From assembly GCA_014621425.1 (NCBI GenBank), contig JAANBB010000123.1, forward strand, positions 31,243-95,242: a DNA stretch of 64,000 bases, read 5' to 3'. The DNA comes from Cylindrodendrum hubeiense (Eukaryota; Ascomycota; Sordariomycetes; Hypocreales; Nectriaceae). The notes beneath the pieces were generated by a model. It searched no databases. It was not told where the DNA came from and saw nothing but the letters and a program-made list of their open reading frames with translations. Below, one piece after another: positions 34,290 through 46,722 of this stretch. A program made the position numbers and the translations under genes. Every line of letters begins with the position of its first letter. Position 1 is the first letter of the stretch.

Positions 34290-36473
34290 ATGGCTCCTCG
34301 CACGGAATTCAGCACTGAGCAGATCCGCAACAAGGCTCGCAAAGACCTGCTCTACCTGCTCGAGGGTGTAAGTAAGGCTCTCCCTCCCTCGGCCAGCCCC
34401 GCGGAGCTCCCTCCAGTCGTCGCAAGGCAGCTTGCTAATCGCTCGCCGGTCACCTCAGGTCCGCGGCAAGAAGAACGTTGTCCTTGACCGAAGCCTGGTC
34501 GGCCCCATTGGCATCATCGTCAAGGTAGCTGTCCTCCAGGAGTACGGTGTCGACAAGTTCTTCATCCTCGAAAACAACAACGTCGATACGAGCCAGCGTA
34601 ATGTCATCTTCATCGCGCGGGGTGAATGCGGCCGCCATGCCGAGGCTATAGCAGGTGCGCAGCCTACTCGATCGATGCCGCGATGGCCCTCTAACCAACC
34701 CTTCTAGCCCAGATTAAACGAGTCCAGCGCGAGAGCCAGACACCCCATGACTTCCACATCTTCTGGGTGCCCCGGCGCACCCTCGTCTCCGACCAGATGC
34801 TGGAAGAGGCCGGTGTGCTCGGCGACGTCAACATCTCCGAACTGCCGTTATCCTTCTTCCCTCTCGAGAAGGACCTTTTATCCCTCGAGCTGGACGACTC
34901 CTTCCGCGACCTATACCTTTCAAAAGATGTGACACCCAGTTTCCTGTTGGCGAGGGCTCTCATGGAGATCCAGCAGAACCACGGCCTGTTTCCTAAGGTA
35001 ATCGGCAAAGGTGATAACGCGAAACGAGTGGCAGATCTTCTCGTCCGTATGCGACAGGAGCTACTTGCGGGTGAAGATGCGAGTGAGTCCGACAAGATGG
35101 GACTAACGCCCAGTACAACGAACGAGAGCGTCATCATCATTGATCGCGAGGTCGACTTTGTCACGCCACTTCTGACCCAACTCACATACGAAGGCCTGAT
35201 CGACGAGGTGTTTGAGATCCAGAACAATCAGACCAAGGTCGACACGACAGTCGTGGGAGCCTCGGCGCAGTCCTCGGCAGCCACGGCACAGAGCCGGAAA
35301 AGAACAATCCAGCTAGACTCTAGCGACAAGCTCTACGATCAGCTGCGGGACGCCAACTTTGCCATCGTCGGAAGTCTGTTGAACAAGGTCGCCAGGCGCT
35401 TACAGAAAGTGCAGAGCGACTACGAAAGCAAGCACAAAACAAAAACTATCGCGGAACTAAAGGACTTTGTCAGCCAGCTGCCGGGTTACCAGCAAGAGCA
35501 ACAGAGCGCAAGGATACACACGGGTCTAGCCGAGGAGATTATCAAGCACACTCGGACTGATTTATTCAAGGGGCTCCTCGAGGTCCAACAGAACCTCGCC
35601 GCTGGTGCCGACCCATCTTCTCAATTCGAGGGCATCGAGGAGCTGATCGCCCGAGATGCTCCGATCCGGGAGACTCTCAGACTCCTCTGCATCTACTCAT
35701 GCATATCTGGAGGAATAAAGCCCAAGGATTTCGATCAGTTCAGACGGTTGATTCTCGAGGGTTATGGATACCAGCACTTGCTAACCCTCAACAATCTCGG
35801 AAAGCTGCAGCTCTTCTTGTCACGGTCATCGCCACTTGCTGGAATGATCCCCATGGCAGGTAATGCCGATCCTAACGGCACCAAGACCAATTACACATAT
35901 CTACGCAAGCAACTTCGCTTGATTGTTGATGAGGTCCAGGAGGATGACCCCAACGACATATCCTATGTGTACAGCGGCTATGCGCCCCTATCAATTCGCC
36001 TTGTCCAATGTATCCTCCAGAAGCAATATTTGCTCTCAGTCACCAAAGGCGGCGGTGCTGCCGCGGCTGGAGCTCCGGCTGGTACCGGTACGCAGGGGTG
36101 GCATGGGTTCGACGAGGCAGTCAAGCATGTTCGAGGGCAGACGTTCTATGAGCACCAGAAGGGCGAGGACAAGGCTGTCAAGGCCAGAGCGCTGCTTTCC
36201 GGAAACGGCAATAAACAGACAGTCTTTGTCGTCTTTGTGGGCGGCATCACCTTCACCGAGATTGCTGCCCTGAGGTTTATTGCGAAGCAGGAGGAGGGTG
36301 AGTTTCCCCATTCATTCTAATAGCATGGCCTGAATTAACCCGGTGTATCGCTAGGTCGCAGAAATATCGTCATCTGTACGACATCTATCATTAGCGGGAA
36401 TAGGATGATGGATGCGGCAATCGAGACAGAGTCGTTCGCGAAGGAGAATAGTGCCGCCACCCCCGCAGCTTGA
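34290..36473 (+). CDS. VPS33: Vacuolar sorting protein Vps33 (Sec1/Munc18 family)
   Basis: Four exons (34290-34367, 34459-34654, 34708-36297, 36355-36473) encode 660 residues, the usual size for Vps33. Typical segments are VRGKKNVVLDRSLVGPIGII in domain 1, WVPRRTLVSDQMLEEAGVLG, the SM-family core SVIIIDREVDFVTPLLTQLTYEGLIDE (split here as two pieces around VDFVTP), and near the end KQTVFVVFVGGITFTEIAALRF, which precedes GRNIVICTTSII across the last intron. The protein is the SM subunit of the HOPS and CORVET tethering complexes; it templates SNARE assembly for vacuole and endosome fusion. A Gly/Ala/Thr-rich loop (about residue 545-560) is an unstructured insert. Exons 1-2 were fixed by the conserved N-terminus. 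The last exon overlaps an antisense open frame of unknown meaning. Confidence 0.95.
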
Positions 36474-37353
36474 GTTGATTGAACCTGTATGATACCTGAG
36501 ACGTGGTTGGCTGGCTGGCTGATTGAGCGCAGGTCTGCGGTGATGCAAGACAGGCCAAGCATGCAGTTGCAGATATCTGCGAAGAGGCAGAGGTAATTGT
36601 TGATATCGACTTCAGGTCCTTTGTCGCTGGTGTCGGTTATATACCTATTGATAGACCTGAGCACCGGGGCGTATGTCGTTGGAATGGAGGCGAGACCCAC
36701 CCACAGCAAGCTCCTGATTTGGTCGTAGCGTCGCACGTGATCCCGACCGTGAACATGGTTTCTCCCATCCTGAGGGGCGCGAATGGCTGACGGATCAAGC
36801 CCTTGCACCAAGTGTCCTGAGACGAGAGCCAACAAAATCGCAATTGGAGCATCTGGCTGGATATGTCTTTTGGCTTTGGTCATGGATTGATCGACACCGG
36901 CAAATACACCATCGAGGGCGGCACAGGCCCGGACCAGATTTGAGCGAGTACTCCCTCAGTATATGCACCCACTCGCCCCAGTGTCATCGATCGTGGTAGG
37001 TGACTCGAGCAGACGTGTAAGATGGCCATCGTCATGCTGATAAAATGAAACAGTTTACTCTGGTCCTGTCTATACCGCCGCATAATGCCAAATTTTCTCA
37101 TCTCATTCGCCCATGACTTTCATTCCGACAAGAGTCGAAGTTGATTTCCGCTCCCGGCGATAGCGGTGATTTTATATCTCGTACCCCCACGTATATACTG
37201 AGAAGCATCTGAGCCGACGCAGCTATGGGGCTAGGCTTCAGGGACAACCTCAAGGCGAGCAGTGGATTGGGGAAAGGAACTTTGGGAGGCAAGGAAATCT
37301 TTGACTCACTGTCAATCTCAGCGACAGTGGTCGCGCCCAGCGTCCAGGTGCGA
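36474..37353. other. Intergenic region before the LSD1-type gene
   Basis: Of these 880 bases, 36474-36883 are spanned by part of a minus-strand open frame (36335-36883) without known family. The frame at 37225 in phase with the LSD1 first exon may extend that protein by 43 residues. Confidence 0.4.
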
Positions 37354-40300
37354 ATGTCTCCCCCGGCCACGCCCGACATGGCATCATCTGCCCAGTCGCA
37401 ACAGACCTCGACAGAACATACGCCAGAAATTGCGCCGGAGATAGTTGTGTGGTCTGGAAATATGGAAATCGACACTGCAAGCCCTCATGATTCCGACGAC
37501 TCGATGAGCGTCCATGTGAATGTTGGGTAAGTGGCGTCATTCCCCTCAGGCTTATCAGCTCGGTTGCCTGTCTTCCTTGTATTGATTCGTTCTCTAATCG
37601 TGATACAGGCAAGAAACTATTCAAGTTGACAATACAGCACTACTACGTGGTACTGCCACCAACGGTGCGGTCCGTTCATTCGCATCATCATTGTCAGCCC
37701 TGACGGAACTCTCCGAACTATCGTCAGCACCATCGACCGTGTCAAGTAAGGCCACCACCCCTGTCGAGGTAGAGGGTTCTGGGGGTCAGCCAAGTCAGGA
37801 ACACCCTCCTTCGGCTCTTCCACAGTCTCCTACTCACAACGATACCGAACGTTACAACTTCAACATTCTCCCAAAGTCGTCAATCCCGACCGACCTTTCT
37901 CCCTATAAATATGCTAGCGAGTGCATCATGGCGGCCGAGTCATCTCGACTCAATCCATATGCGCTTCACCCAGAAGAATATCATCTCCTACGCCATCATA
38001 TTACCCACACCCAAGTTACAACCTATTTGAATATCAGGAATGGCATATTACGATTGTGGCTGAAAAGCCCTTGGACTGGTGTGACCCGACAAGAGGCAGT
38101 TGGTTGTGCGAATGCTCGCTGGTTTGACGCGGCAAGTGTTTGTTATGACTGGCTCGTGCGGCGCGGGTACATCAACTATGGATGTGTCCAGGTCCCTCAA
38201 GCCGAGGTTGACGACAAAAGCGCCCCCATCATCAAGCGCCAAAAGACCATCGCAGTAATCGGTGCAGGCCTCTCGGGGCTAGGTTGCGCTAGACAACTGG
38301 AGGGGTTGTTCAAGCAGTACGCTGACAGGTTCTATGAACGAGGCGAGGAACCGCCTCGCGTTATAGTCCTCGAGGGACGAAGCCGCGTAGGAGGTCGCGT
38401 CTACTCTCGTGAATTCAAGACCAAGCCTGCCGAACCCCAGCCTGCATTTGCGGGTAAGCGGCATACAGCAGAGATGGGTGGCATGATTATCACTGGGTTT
38501 GACCGGGGGAATCCCATCAACATTCTCCTTCGTGGTCAGCTAAGCTTGCCTTACCATCCTCTCACGGCAGATACTACAATCTACGACGTTAATGGGAAAC
38601 CAGTAGACCCGGTACGAGATCAGCTCGTAGAGAAGCTTTACAACGACTGCCTAGACCGGGTCAGCGAGTACAAACACAAGTTTCAACCGGCAAAACTTAT
38701 TGAGGGTAACCGTGGTCTTCTCGACGAGGGACGGGATAGCCCTGGGGACGGCAGCAAGACGATGCTTCAGGCGGAAGAGGCAGCTGCAGCGCTGCCACAT
38801 GCTCCTCCGGTTGCTGAGCAGAACGTACCAGACAAGGTCAACTTGGTTCCAGTGTCATCCGATAAGTTGACCGGTCGGATACATAACGAACCTGGGACAC
38901 CTGCAACGTTAAAGGCTTCGGAAAAGGCAAAATTGATGGGGTGGACACTGCGAGATCAATCCGCAGGGGAAAATAACATCGCCTTAGCCACAGCTGTCAA
39001 CGAGGATGGGGCAACCTTGGGATCTGTTCTGGACTCTGCGATCTCCCAATACAAGCAACTCGTTGATTTAAACGCTCAAGACTATCGTCTCATCAATTGG
39101 CACATTGCCAACCTAGAATACAGTAATGCAACGAACCTGCATAACCTTAGCCTAGGGCTATGGGATATTGATGCCGGTAACGAATGGGAGGGGAGTCACA
39201 CGATGGTCGTGGGCGGGTATCAAAGTGTGGCTCGCGGATTAGTCCAATGTCCAACCTCGCTCGACCTGAAAACCAAGTTCCCGGTCAAGAGCATCTCATA
39301 TCACAACGAATATAGTCTCGGGTCTGCCACCATCGAGTGCGATGACGGGTCAGTGGTGGATGCAGATGCCGTTGTTTGCACTATCCCGCTCGGTGTTCTG
39401 AAGCAGAACAACGTCACTTTCGAGCCACCGCTTCCTTCATGGAAAACAGATGTGATTGGTCGCCTGGGGTTTGGTATCTTAAACAAAGTGGCCCTTGTGT
39501 ATAACAAGGTGTTTTGGGACTCTGACAGGGACATCTTTGGAGTGTTGAGGGAGTCACAAAACCGTCACAGTACTTCACAGCAAGACTATTCAGGGAACCG
39601 AGGGCGCTTTTTCCAGTGGTTCAATGTATCGAATACGACAGGTCTGCCTTGTTTGATTGCCCTTATGGCGGGAGACGCCGGGTTCGAAACAGAGCACTCG
39701 AGCAACGACAGCCTCGTCGCTGAAGCTACGGAGGTGTTACGAAGTGTATTCGGACAGGACGTTCCATACCCTGTGGAAGCGGTTGTTACCAGATGGGGAT
39801 CGGATCGGTTCGCCAGAGGCAGCTATTCATCGGCGGCTCCAGGCATGCAACCGGAAGACTACGACGTAATGGCCCGGCCTGTGGGCAATTTGTTCTTTGC
39901 GGGAGAGCACACGATCGGGACGCATCCGGCAACGGTCCACGGTGCCTATCTGTCTGGCCTAAGAGCCGCATCGGAGATCTTGAGTACGATGATTGGACCT
40001 ATTGAGGTTCCGACACCTCTCATTCTCCCTCGAGACTCATTACTGCTTCGCAAGCGCAAGGAGCCCGTCAAGGACCCGAGGCAAGCCCGCCTCGAAGCGT
40101 ACGAGCTTGATGTATGGGGCCACATTAAGGCTAAGATTGGGGAGCGTCCCGTTCGTCCGGGCAAGGTGGCCGGCAACGCGTATCTCCTCTACAGCAAGGC
40201 CTTTTTCGACGCAGCACGCAAGCGATGCGAAGAGAACCGCAAGCCTGGCCGAGGCGGTCGCGCCGTTCCCAATGAAGTGCGCATCATGACGTCTAAGATG

Positions 40301-40570
40301 TGGAAGGAAGCCTCACCCGAGGACCGCAAACCCTTCGAGGATCAGGCCGCCGAGCAGAAGCGTGGCTATGCGGAAGCAGTGCAAACCTTCACGCAAACAG
40401 CCGAGAAGTGGGATCAGGAGGCTATCGCCCTGAGAGCGACGTACGAAAAACACCATCCCAGCATTGCCAAACCTGGAGAGCTTGCTCGCATAGCCAGGTC
40501 GGCACAGAAGTCCCGGCGGACGAGAAACGTCAGCTACGCGGAGGACCGGGACAGCGACATGGAGTTCTAG
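37354..40570 (+). CDS. Lysine-specific histone demethylase, LSD1/KdmA type, with SWIRM, amine oxidase and HMG box
   Basis: Two exons (37354-37526, 37609-40570) give 1044 residues; an in-frame ATG at 37225 would make it 1087. After a Ser/Thr-rich disordered N-terminus comes a SWIRM domain (~165-245, LNPYALHPEEYHLLRHHI). The FAD fold starts with AVIGAGLSGLGCARQL near residue 274, followed by VLEGRSRVGGRVYS. The tower position is occupied by a low-complexity insert. The second half has the FAD-contact lysine in GFGILNKVALVY and the closing motif LFFAGEHTIGTHPATVHGA. A C-terminal HMG box (about 905-980; NAYLLYSKAFFDAARKR ... MWKEASPEDRKPFEDQA) is typical of fungal LSD1 proteins. The enzyme is expected in the nucleus and removes methyl groups from histone H3 lysines, oxidatively with FAD, or acts structurally at heterochromatin boundaries. 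Confidence 0.93.
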
Positions 40571-40952
40571 GTTCATTGTAGTACATAACTTGGCATCCGA
40601 ATCATGGTCGGCGCGGATCATTTGTTTTTTTATTATAGGGGGAGGCTGGTCTGGCGGCATTGTCATGGGGAAGGCAACCCAGCCATTTTGCACATGTCCG
40701 GTGTTCGGAGCTTGAGGGGTTTTGACTTGTACACATCAAACGGCCTTATAAGCATGTTAATCAACTCATTCACGAAAATGCGATAGGCTCCAATTAGACG
40801 ATATGTGACATTTGTAATTGCTGCCACGCGTGGGGTTGTGGGCTACTAAGGAATTTATTGAAGGCTTTGATACACTTGGGGAAACCATGGGTTGGTGACC
40901 GATGGTGTTGATACAAAGGGAAGCGTCACGCCCTGGCTTGCACCTCCACTGT
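40571..40952. other. Convergent 3' intergenic region
   Basis: A run of T and A at 40622-40637 and other AT-rich segments fit 3' ends of the two converging genes. No gene is seen. Confidence 0.5.
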
Positions 40953-42201
40953 TTACATATCCTCCGAGGCAGTAGCACCAGTGATAATCTCGACCAGCTC
41001 TCCGGTAATGACGGCCTGTCGGGTACGGTTGAAGAGAATCTGGTATCGGTTGATCATCTCACCGGCGTTCTTGGAGGCATTCTGCGGGAATTATTAGCAC
41101 GGCAACATAACCAAGATGGTTACTTTGGATATTTGTATGACTTACGTCCATGGCGTTTCGGCGGGCAGACTGCTCGCAGGCGTGGCCCTCAGCCAGAGCC
41201 CAGTAGAGGGAGTTGGCAAGGCCGTACTCGCGCAAGTTGCCGAGGACCTCGTCGTCAACCTCGAAAGCAGAGAAGTTGGCTAAAAACAAGCGAATCCGGT
41301 CAGTAACATGTTGATGGGCCCTTCAATCCAAGTCAGACTTACGGGACTGGAGAATAGCCTCCTCGGAAAATGCCTCAATGATCGAGCCCTCGTAGGTCTG
41401 AGCGTTGACGAAAGAGTTGTAGAGGATCTTGATGTCGGTGTACTCGGTGGGGAGCTGGATGATCTGGTCGGTGATGGTCTGAGCATCGGCGAACGTAGGG
41501 ACGTCCTTGCCAATGCCAGCAAAGGTGAGCTGGATGGCCTGGGCGTTGGTTCGGGACAGCTGAGCCTTAGCCTTCTCGCCAATGAGGACGAGATCGAAGG
41601 GAGGCTCAGTGTTGGCCAAGGCGCGGATGCGTCGGCTGAGACTGGAGTGAATACCACCGCAGAGGCCCTTGTCGGAAGAGCAGACGACGTAGAGGGTCTT
41701 CTTCTCCTCGGACTCGACGGGCTTGGTCTCGGCAGACTCGTAGACCTTGTTAGAGGTCTCGCCGTACTGGCGAGAGGTGTTCATGGCTCGCTGAGCACGG
41801 GTGAGCTTGGTGGAGGCGACAATCTTCATGGTCTTGGTGATCTTCTCGATGTTGCGGATGGACTTGAGACGGTCCTCAATCTCACGGAGGGTCGCATAGG
41901 TGGCAGCGGTTCCGGGCCGGGCAACGGCAGCTCTGCAACAGGGACGCGGGCATCAGCAAACGGACTTCTCTCACTTGAACGATTCCCAATGAATCCCAAT
42001 GGATCCCAATGCGAAAGCCGAGAATGGTTTGCGCGGGAGTCGTGGTGCTGGCGGGCGATGTCGGTGTTGTTGTCGCCCTCCGACCAGCTTCCGTAGCTCC
42101 TTCGGCAACAAAATCTTGGGGGCCCGGACTCCGAGGATGACTTACCGAGACTGAGCTGCAGCGGCAGCTCGGAGAGCTGGTCTGGCCGTTCGTGACAGCA
42201 T
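40953..42201 (-). CDS. ATP3: ATP synthase F1 gamma subunit, mitochondrial
   Basis: Four exons on the minus strand (42201-42146, 41932-41343, 41279-41146, 41081-40953) encode 302 residues. The N-terminus [19 protein letters not shown] is a mitochondrial presequence with Arg and no acid. The mature part opens with [20 protein letters not shown], the conserved first helix of the gamma stalk; [18 protein letters not shown] is the central Rossmann-like part, and the closing helix is [19 protein letters not shown]. This subunit is the rotor shaft that couples proton flow in Fo to catalysis in F1. The first intron is long (213 bases), common in fungal nuclear genes for mitochondrial proteins. The start lies 548 bases from the divergent topoisomerase I start, so the two may share a promoter region. 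Confidence 0.95.
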
Positions 42202-42749
42202 CGTGACGGACGGGGGTATTCGGATCGAGCCTCTGCCAACGGTGGCCCAATTGATCGCGATGCTCGGATCAATTGATGGGGGAATCGGTCGTGAAGGGTC
42301 GGGATGAGGTGTATTGCGGACCTGCGTTTTGTTCTCGTCACTCTTTTCCGGTAAATTAGCGGCTACGCCTAAACCGACGGGGCGTCACGTGACAAGGCGC
42401 CTGGTAGCCGGGCAGCCTCTAAGGCGCTAGCACTACTTCGCTGCTCGGCAGGTTGCCTTCCCCGGCCAGCCAAGAAACACGCCGACGCCCTCTTCCTTTG
42501 GATTCCTTTGCCGCTCTTTATTCCTCGTTCCCACCCGGCTCGACTTCTCACTCCCTCATCTCCTTTGCCCAGGCGTTGAGGGGGCGTTTACTGCTGCTGC
42601 AAGCTCTTTTGCCTCCCTTTTCCTACTTCGAATTGCTCTTCACGGGCCTTTCTTGTTACTACCTGCGTCTCACATCCTAGTCCCTGACCTCATAGCCTTT
42701 GTTCAGCGGCCAGCCGCAGCGCGCAAGGCGACCACCAGGCTCGACCAAC
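42202..42749. promoter_or_regulatory. Divergent promoter region (ATP3 / TOP1)
   Basis: Between two divergent housekeeping genes lie 548 bases with a CACGTGAC element at 42386-42393 (an E-box type site, as used by Cbf1/bHLH factors) and pyrimidine-rich leader sequence (42520-42620) on the TOP1 side. The assignment of a factor is inference. Confidence 0.4.
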
Positions 42750-45700
42750 ATGAGCTCTGACAGCTCCGACGATGACCGCCCTCTCGCGAGGGCCAACGGT
42801 CGCCGTAAGTCACCTTTTCCTCTGATTTCTCGCCGCATTTTGGGCCTCTGCGGTGCCTCGTCGTCGCTTCAACAAAGTTTCCCAGACGACACCTGCCTCG
42901 CCTCCTCACGCTGGCGCATACCTTGACTCGACCTGTGCTAACAAAGTCTCTTTTCCCAGTCTCGTCGTCGAAAATCTCGCACGCCCAGGACAAGGCTTTG
43001 GATCGCGACGGCCCCAATAGCAACCACCTCGCCGGCCTATCAGTGCGCAACGGCCCAGTCGAAGACGACGACATGGACATGGACGCGCCCGTTTTGAATG
43101 GCGCAAACAAGCGCAAGTCGCGTACCTCCATCACCAAAATCAGCTACAAGGATGATTCCGACAGTGACGATGGTGCTCCTCTGGTTCGTGATGCTCCCAG
43201 ACCGAGAAAAAATTGCTGTGGGGCCAATTCAAGCTGACGATGCGATCATAGGCAAAACGACAAAGGCAGGCCAAGAGAACCATCCCCTCGGACTCCGATG
43301 ATGAACCGATCAGCAAGGCAAGAGGCAGAAAGCTTCCTCCATCATATGATGAGACTGCCCTGCCCGAAACTTCCGACGATGACCAGCCTCTAAACGTCAA
43401 GCTCGCGAAGAAAAAGGCGTCCATCGAAAAGAAGGCGGAGCAGGAGGCCAAGGCCATCCGTACTAAGAAGGCCACTCCCAGGAAGTCCATTAAGGACGAG
43501 TCTGACGATGATGCCCCCCTCGCTAAGTCTTCCGCCAGCAAACGCCAGTCCAATGGAGCCTCCGCGAAGCGGAAATCGAACGGCGTGAAGAAGGAGGAAT
43601 CCGATTCCGATGCCCCGATCGCCAAGAGAAACAAAGCGGCTGCACCTGCCAAGAAGGGTGCCCGCGCCGCTCCAGCAAAGCCCACGAAGAAGGCCAAGGA
43701 GAGCGATAACGACGAAGAGGAGTTCGCATGGTGGAACGCGCCGAAGCCCCAGGACGATACCATCAAGTGGCGGACTTTGGAGCACAACGGCGTCCTCTTC
43801 GCGCCTGATTACGAGCCTCTCCCCAAGCACGTCAAGTTGATCTATGATGGAAAGCCCGTCACTCTCGGCCTCGAGGCTGAGGAAGCCGCCGGTTTCTGGG
43901 TAGCCATGATGACTCCCGCTTCATCTCACCATCTGGACAACCCCGTGTTCCGTGAAAATTTCTTCACCGACTTCTCCGAGTTCGTTAATAAGCATGGTGC
44001 AACAGACTCCAAGGGCAGCAAAGTTCAGATTAAGTCTCTTGACAAGTGCGACTTCTCTAAGATGCACGAATACTTGTCAGCCAAGATCGAGGCTACTAAA
44101 ACCAAGAACATGACGAAGGAGGAGAAGGAAGCTGCCAAGGCCAAGAAGGACAAGCTTGAAGAGCCATACCTCCACTGCATGTGGGATGGCAGGAAGCAGA
44201 AAGTTGGCAACTTCCGAGTTGAGCCCCCAAGTCTGTTCCGTGGCCGAGGTGAACATCCCAAGACCGGCAAGATCAAGACCCGAGTCTGGCCAGAACATAT
44301 CACCATCAACATTGGAAAGGATGCCAAGGTGCCGACCCCTCCAGCCGGACATAAGTGGAAGGCGATTCAGCATGACCAGAAGGCAACTTGGCTGGCCATG
44401 TGGCAAGAAAACATCAACGGTGCCTACAAGTATGTAATGCTTGGAGCTGCCAGTGATATCAAGGGTCAAAGCGATTTCAAGAAGTTCGAAAAGGCTCGGG
44501 AGCTGAAGAAGCACATCGGCAGGATTCGCAAGGAATACACCAAAGAACTTAAGAGCGAGGTGATGGCGGATCGTCAGAGGGCCACAGCCATGTACCTCAT
44601 TGATAAGCTTGCTCTAAGAGCCGGAAATGAAAAGGATACCGAGAATGAGGCCGACACTGTGGGTTGCTGCTCACTGAAGTACGAGCACATCACCCTGGAG
44701 CCTCCCAACCAGGTCACCTTTGACTTTCTCGGCAAGGACAGTATCAGATACAACGAGACTGCCCACGTTGAAGCCCAGGTCTTCAAGAACTTGAAGCTTT
44801 TCAAGAAGGCCCCCAAGACCAATGGCGATGACCTTTTCGACCGCTTGAACGTAAGTATACAAACTACCTGTAGTTTGCCTAGACGCGATGCTAACACCAT
44901 TCCTAGACTTCGCAACTGAACAAGCACTTAAACAGCTACATGCAGGGGTTGACTGCCAAGGTCTTCCGTACCTACAATGCTTCTTTTACCATGTCAGAAC
45001 TGCTCAAGGAGCTGAGCAAGGATCCTCGATCTCGCGGCAGTGTTGCAGAGAAGGTGAAACTTTACAACGACTGCAATCGTAAAGTGGCCATTCTTTGTAA
45101 CCACAAGCGTACCGTGGGCGCTGGACACGAAGTGCAGATGCAGAAGCTTGGCGACAGGGTATGTACTATCCGACGTTGAGCATAGAAAGGAAGCTAACCG
45201 TTTATCAGATCAAGGGCCTTCGGTACCAGAAGTGGCGAACAAAGAAGATGATTCTAGACATTGAGCCCACGCAGAAGAAGAAGAAGGGCGCTGCCTGGTT
45301 CGAACTCGATGAAGACCTCGACGAGGAGTGGATCCACGAGCACCAGCAGTTCTTGGTTGAGGAACAGCGGACAAAGATCACCAAGAAGTTTGAAAAGGAC
45401 AACGAGAAGCTCAAGGCCAACAAGGAAAAGGCGCTGCCTGACAAGGAGCTCAAAGAGCGACTTCTCGTCGTCAAGGAGTTGGAAGCCAAGTTCAAGAAGG
45501 AGAACAAGTCCAAGAAGGTCGTGGCTGAGGGCCGAGGGCCAACCGTCGAAAAATTTGTTAGCGCGATTGAGAAGATTGATGATCGGATCAAGACGCTCGA
45601 GACGCAGGCTGAGGATCGTGATGGTAACAAGGAAGTCGCTCTCGGAACTTCCAAGATGGTGAGTATCCCTGATTTCTCTCCACGCCTTTCACTTTGCTAA

Positions 45701-45854
45701 CCTACTCATCCAGAACTACATCGACCCTCGCTTGACCGTCGTCTTCTCCAAGAAGTTCGATGTGCCCATTGAAAAGTTTTTCTCCAAGACTCTTCGAGAC
45801 AAGTTCCGATGGGCCATCAAATCTGTCGAAGATGCGGACGACTGGACCTTCTAA
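42750..45854 (+). CDS. TOP1: DNA topoisomerase I (type IB)
   Basis: Six exons (42750-42804, 42960-43183, 43252-44850, 44907-45158, 45209-45658, 45714-45854) encode 906 residues. The N-terminal ~280 residues are Lys/Ser/Asp-rich and disordered, with repeated SDSDD-like acidic patches suited to CK2 and nuclear import. The core starts at WWNAPKP and [20 protein letters not shown]; the catalytic pocket residues sit in [18 protein letters not shown] (Arg) and NHKRTVG region (Lys), and the C-terminal domain holds SKMNYIDPRL with the active-site Tyr at residue 862. A coiled-coil linker of ~130 residues precedes it. The enzyme relaxes supercoils through a 3'-phosphotyrosine intermediate in replication and transcription. 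The last intron falls immediately before the Asn-Tyr pair, so a correct junction is needed for activity. Confidence 0.96.
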
Positions 45855-46722
45855 GCCAACCAAGACTTGTTTCTTTCGTCTCACTCATCCTTGCTTTGAT
45901 TACAGCTGCATTCTTTTCTGCACTTTTTCGTGGTTGTTGTAAAACTACTTGCTTTTATTCACTCAACATTTACATCAGGGGAGCGGGGAGCCAGGCATGA
46001 CGCATACACATGCAAAACGAGGGTCCACGAAGACGAAGGAAGGACCTTGGATTCATGAACTTGAGGGCACGGCGAATTTACGGATCACCTAGGGGAGGTG
46101 TACGGTGGCATACATCTCTTACGAAAAGACCTGCGCATACATAGAAGCCGGGAAAAGCGCGTGGGTTAGGTGAGCAGCGAGTGCTAGGGGAACCAAGTGG
46201 CTGGAGGGCTTCGTAGCTTTGTTAGATCATACTTGCTTCTAGAACTCAATGAATCGAGATATTTCTTGCTCAACTGATTAGTTCATGTGATACATGATTA
46301 GTTTAGTTATCACTTGTCGTTGATAACTCAGCCTCGCTGCGCCAGATGATGCTAACGGCCATGGCAGGTTGTCGTCGGACAAAAGGAGCAACCACAAACA
46401 TCAAGAAGTTGGTTCGTACAAGCGAGTGCATGAATGTCCAGACATTTTATGTCATCCGGCTTTTTATTCCTCATATATATACATACATGTCTAACCATGC
46501 ATCAAGTCTAATTGGCCTTGTAGGCATATTTTCCATCCCATCCGTAACGCCTCGCTGCCGAATTCAACAAATCTATGTCCGAGAGTATCCATCAGACGCC
46601 ACTTATGCAGTGTTCTATATAAAAGCAAACCCGAAGGTCATTAACATGCTTAATCATGATGCTCATACCCAACTAAGCACCGTGTCGTTTCCAATATACA
46701 AGTAGTCGGGCTCGCTTCTTTC
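45855..46722. other. Convergent 3' intergenic region, AT-rich
   Basis: It is AT-richer than the flanks, notably 46240-46660 with TATATATACATACATG at about 46475. The open frame at 46346-46705 has no family likeness. It probably contains the 3' ends of TOP1 and the Crh gene. Confidence 0.5.

Noticed and set aside
43140..43787. 215-codon minus-strand frame antisense to TOP1
   Set aside because: It mirrors the Lys/Ser-rich N-terminus of topoisomerase I; its Ser/Ala/Phe-rich content is a shadow of that coding sequence.
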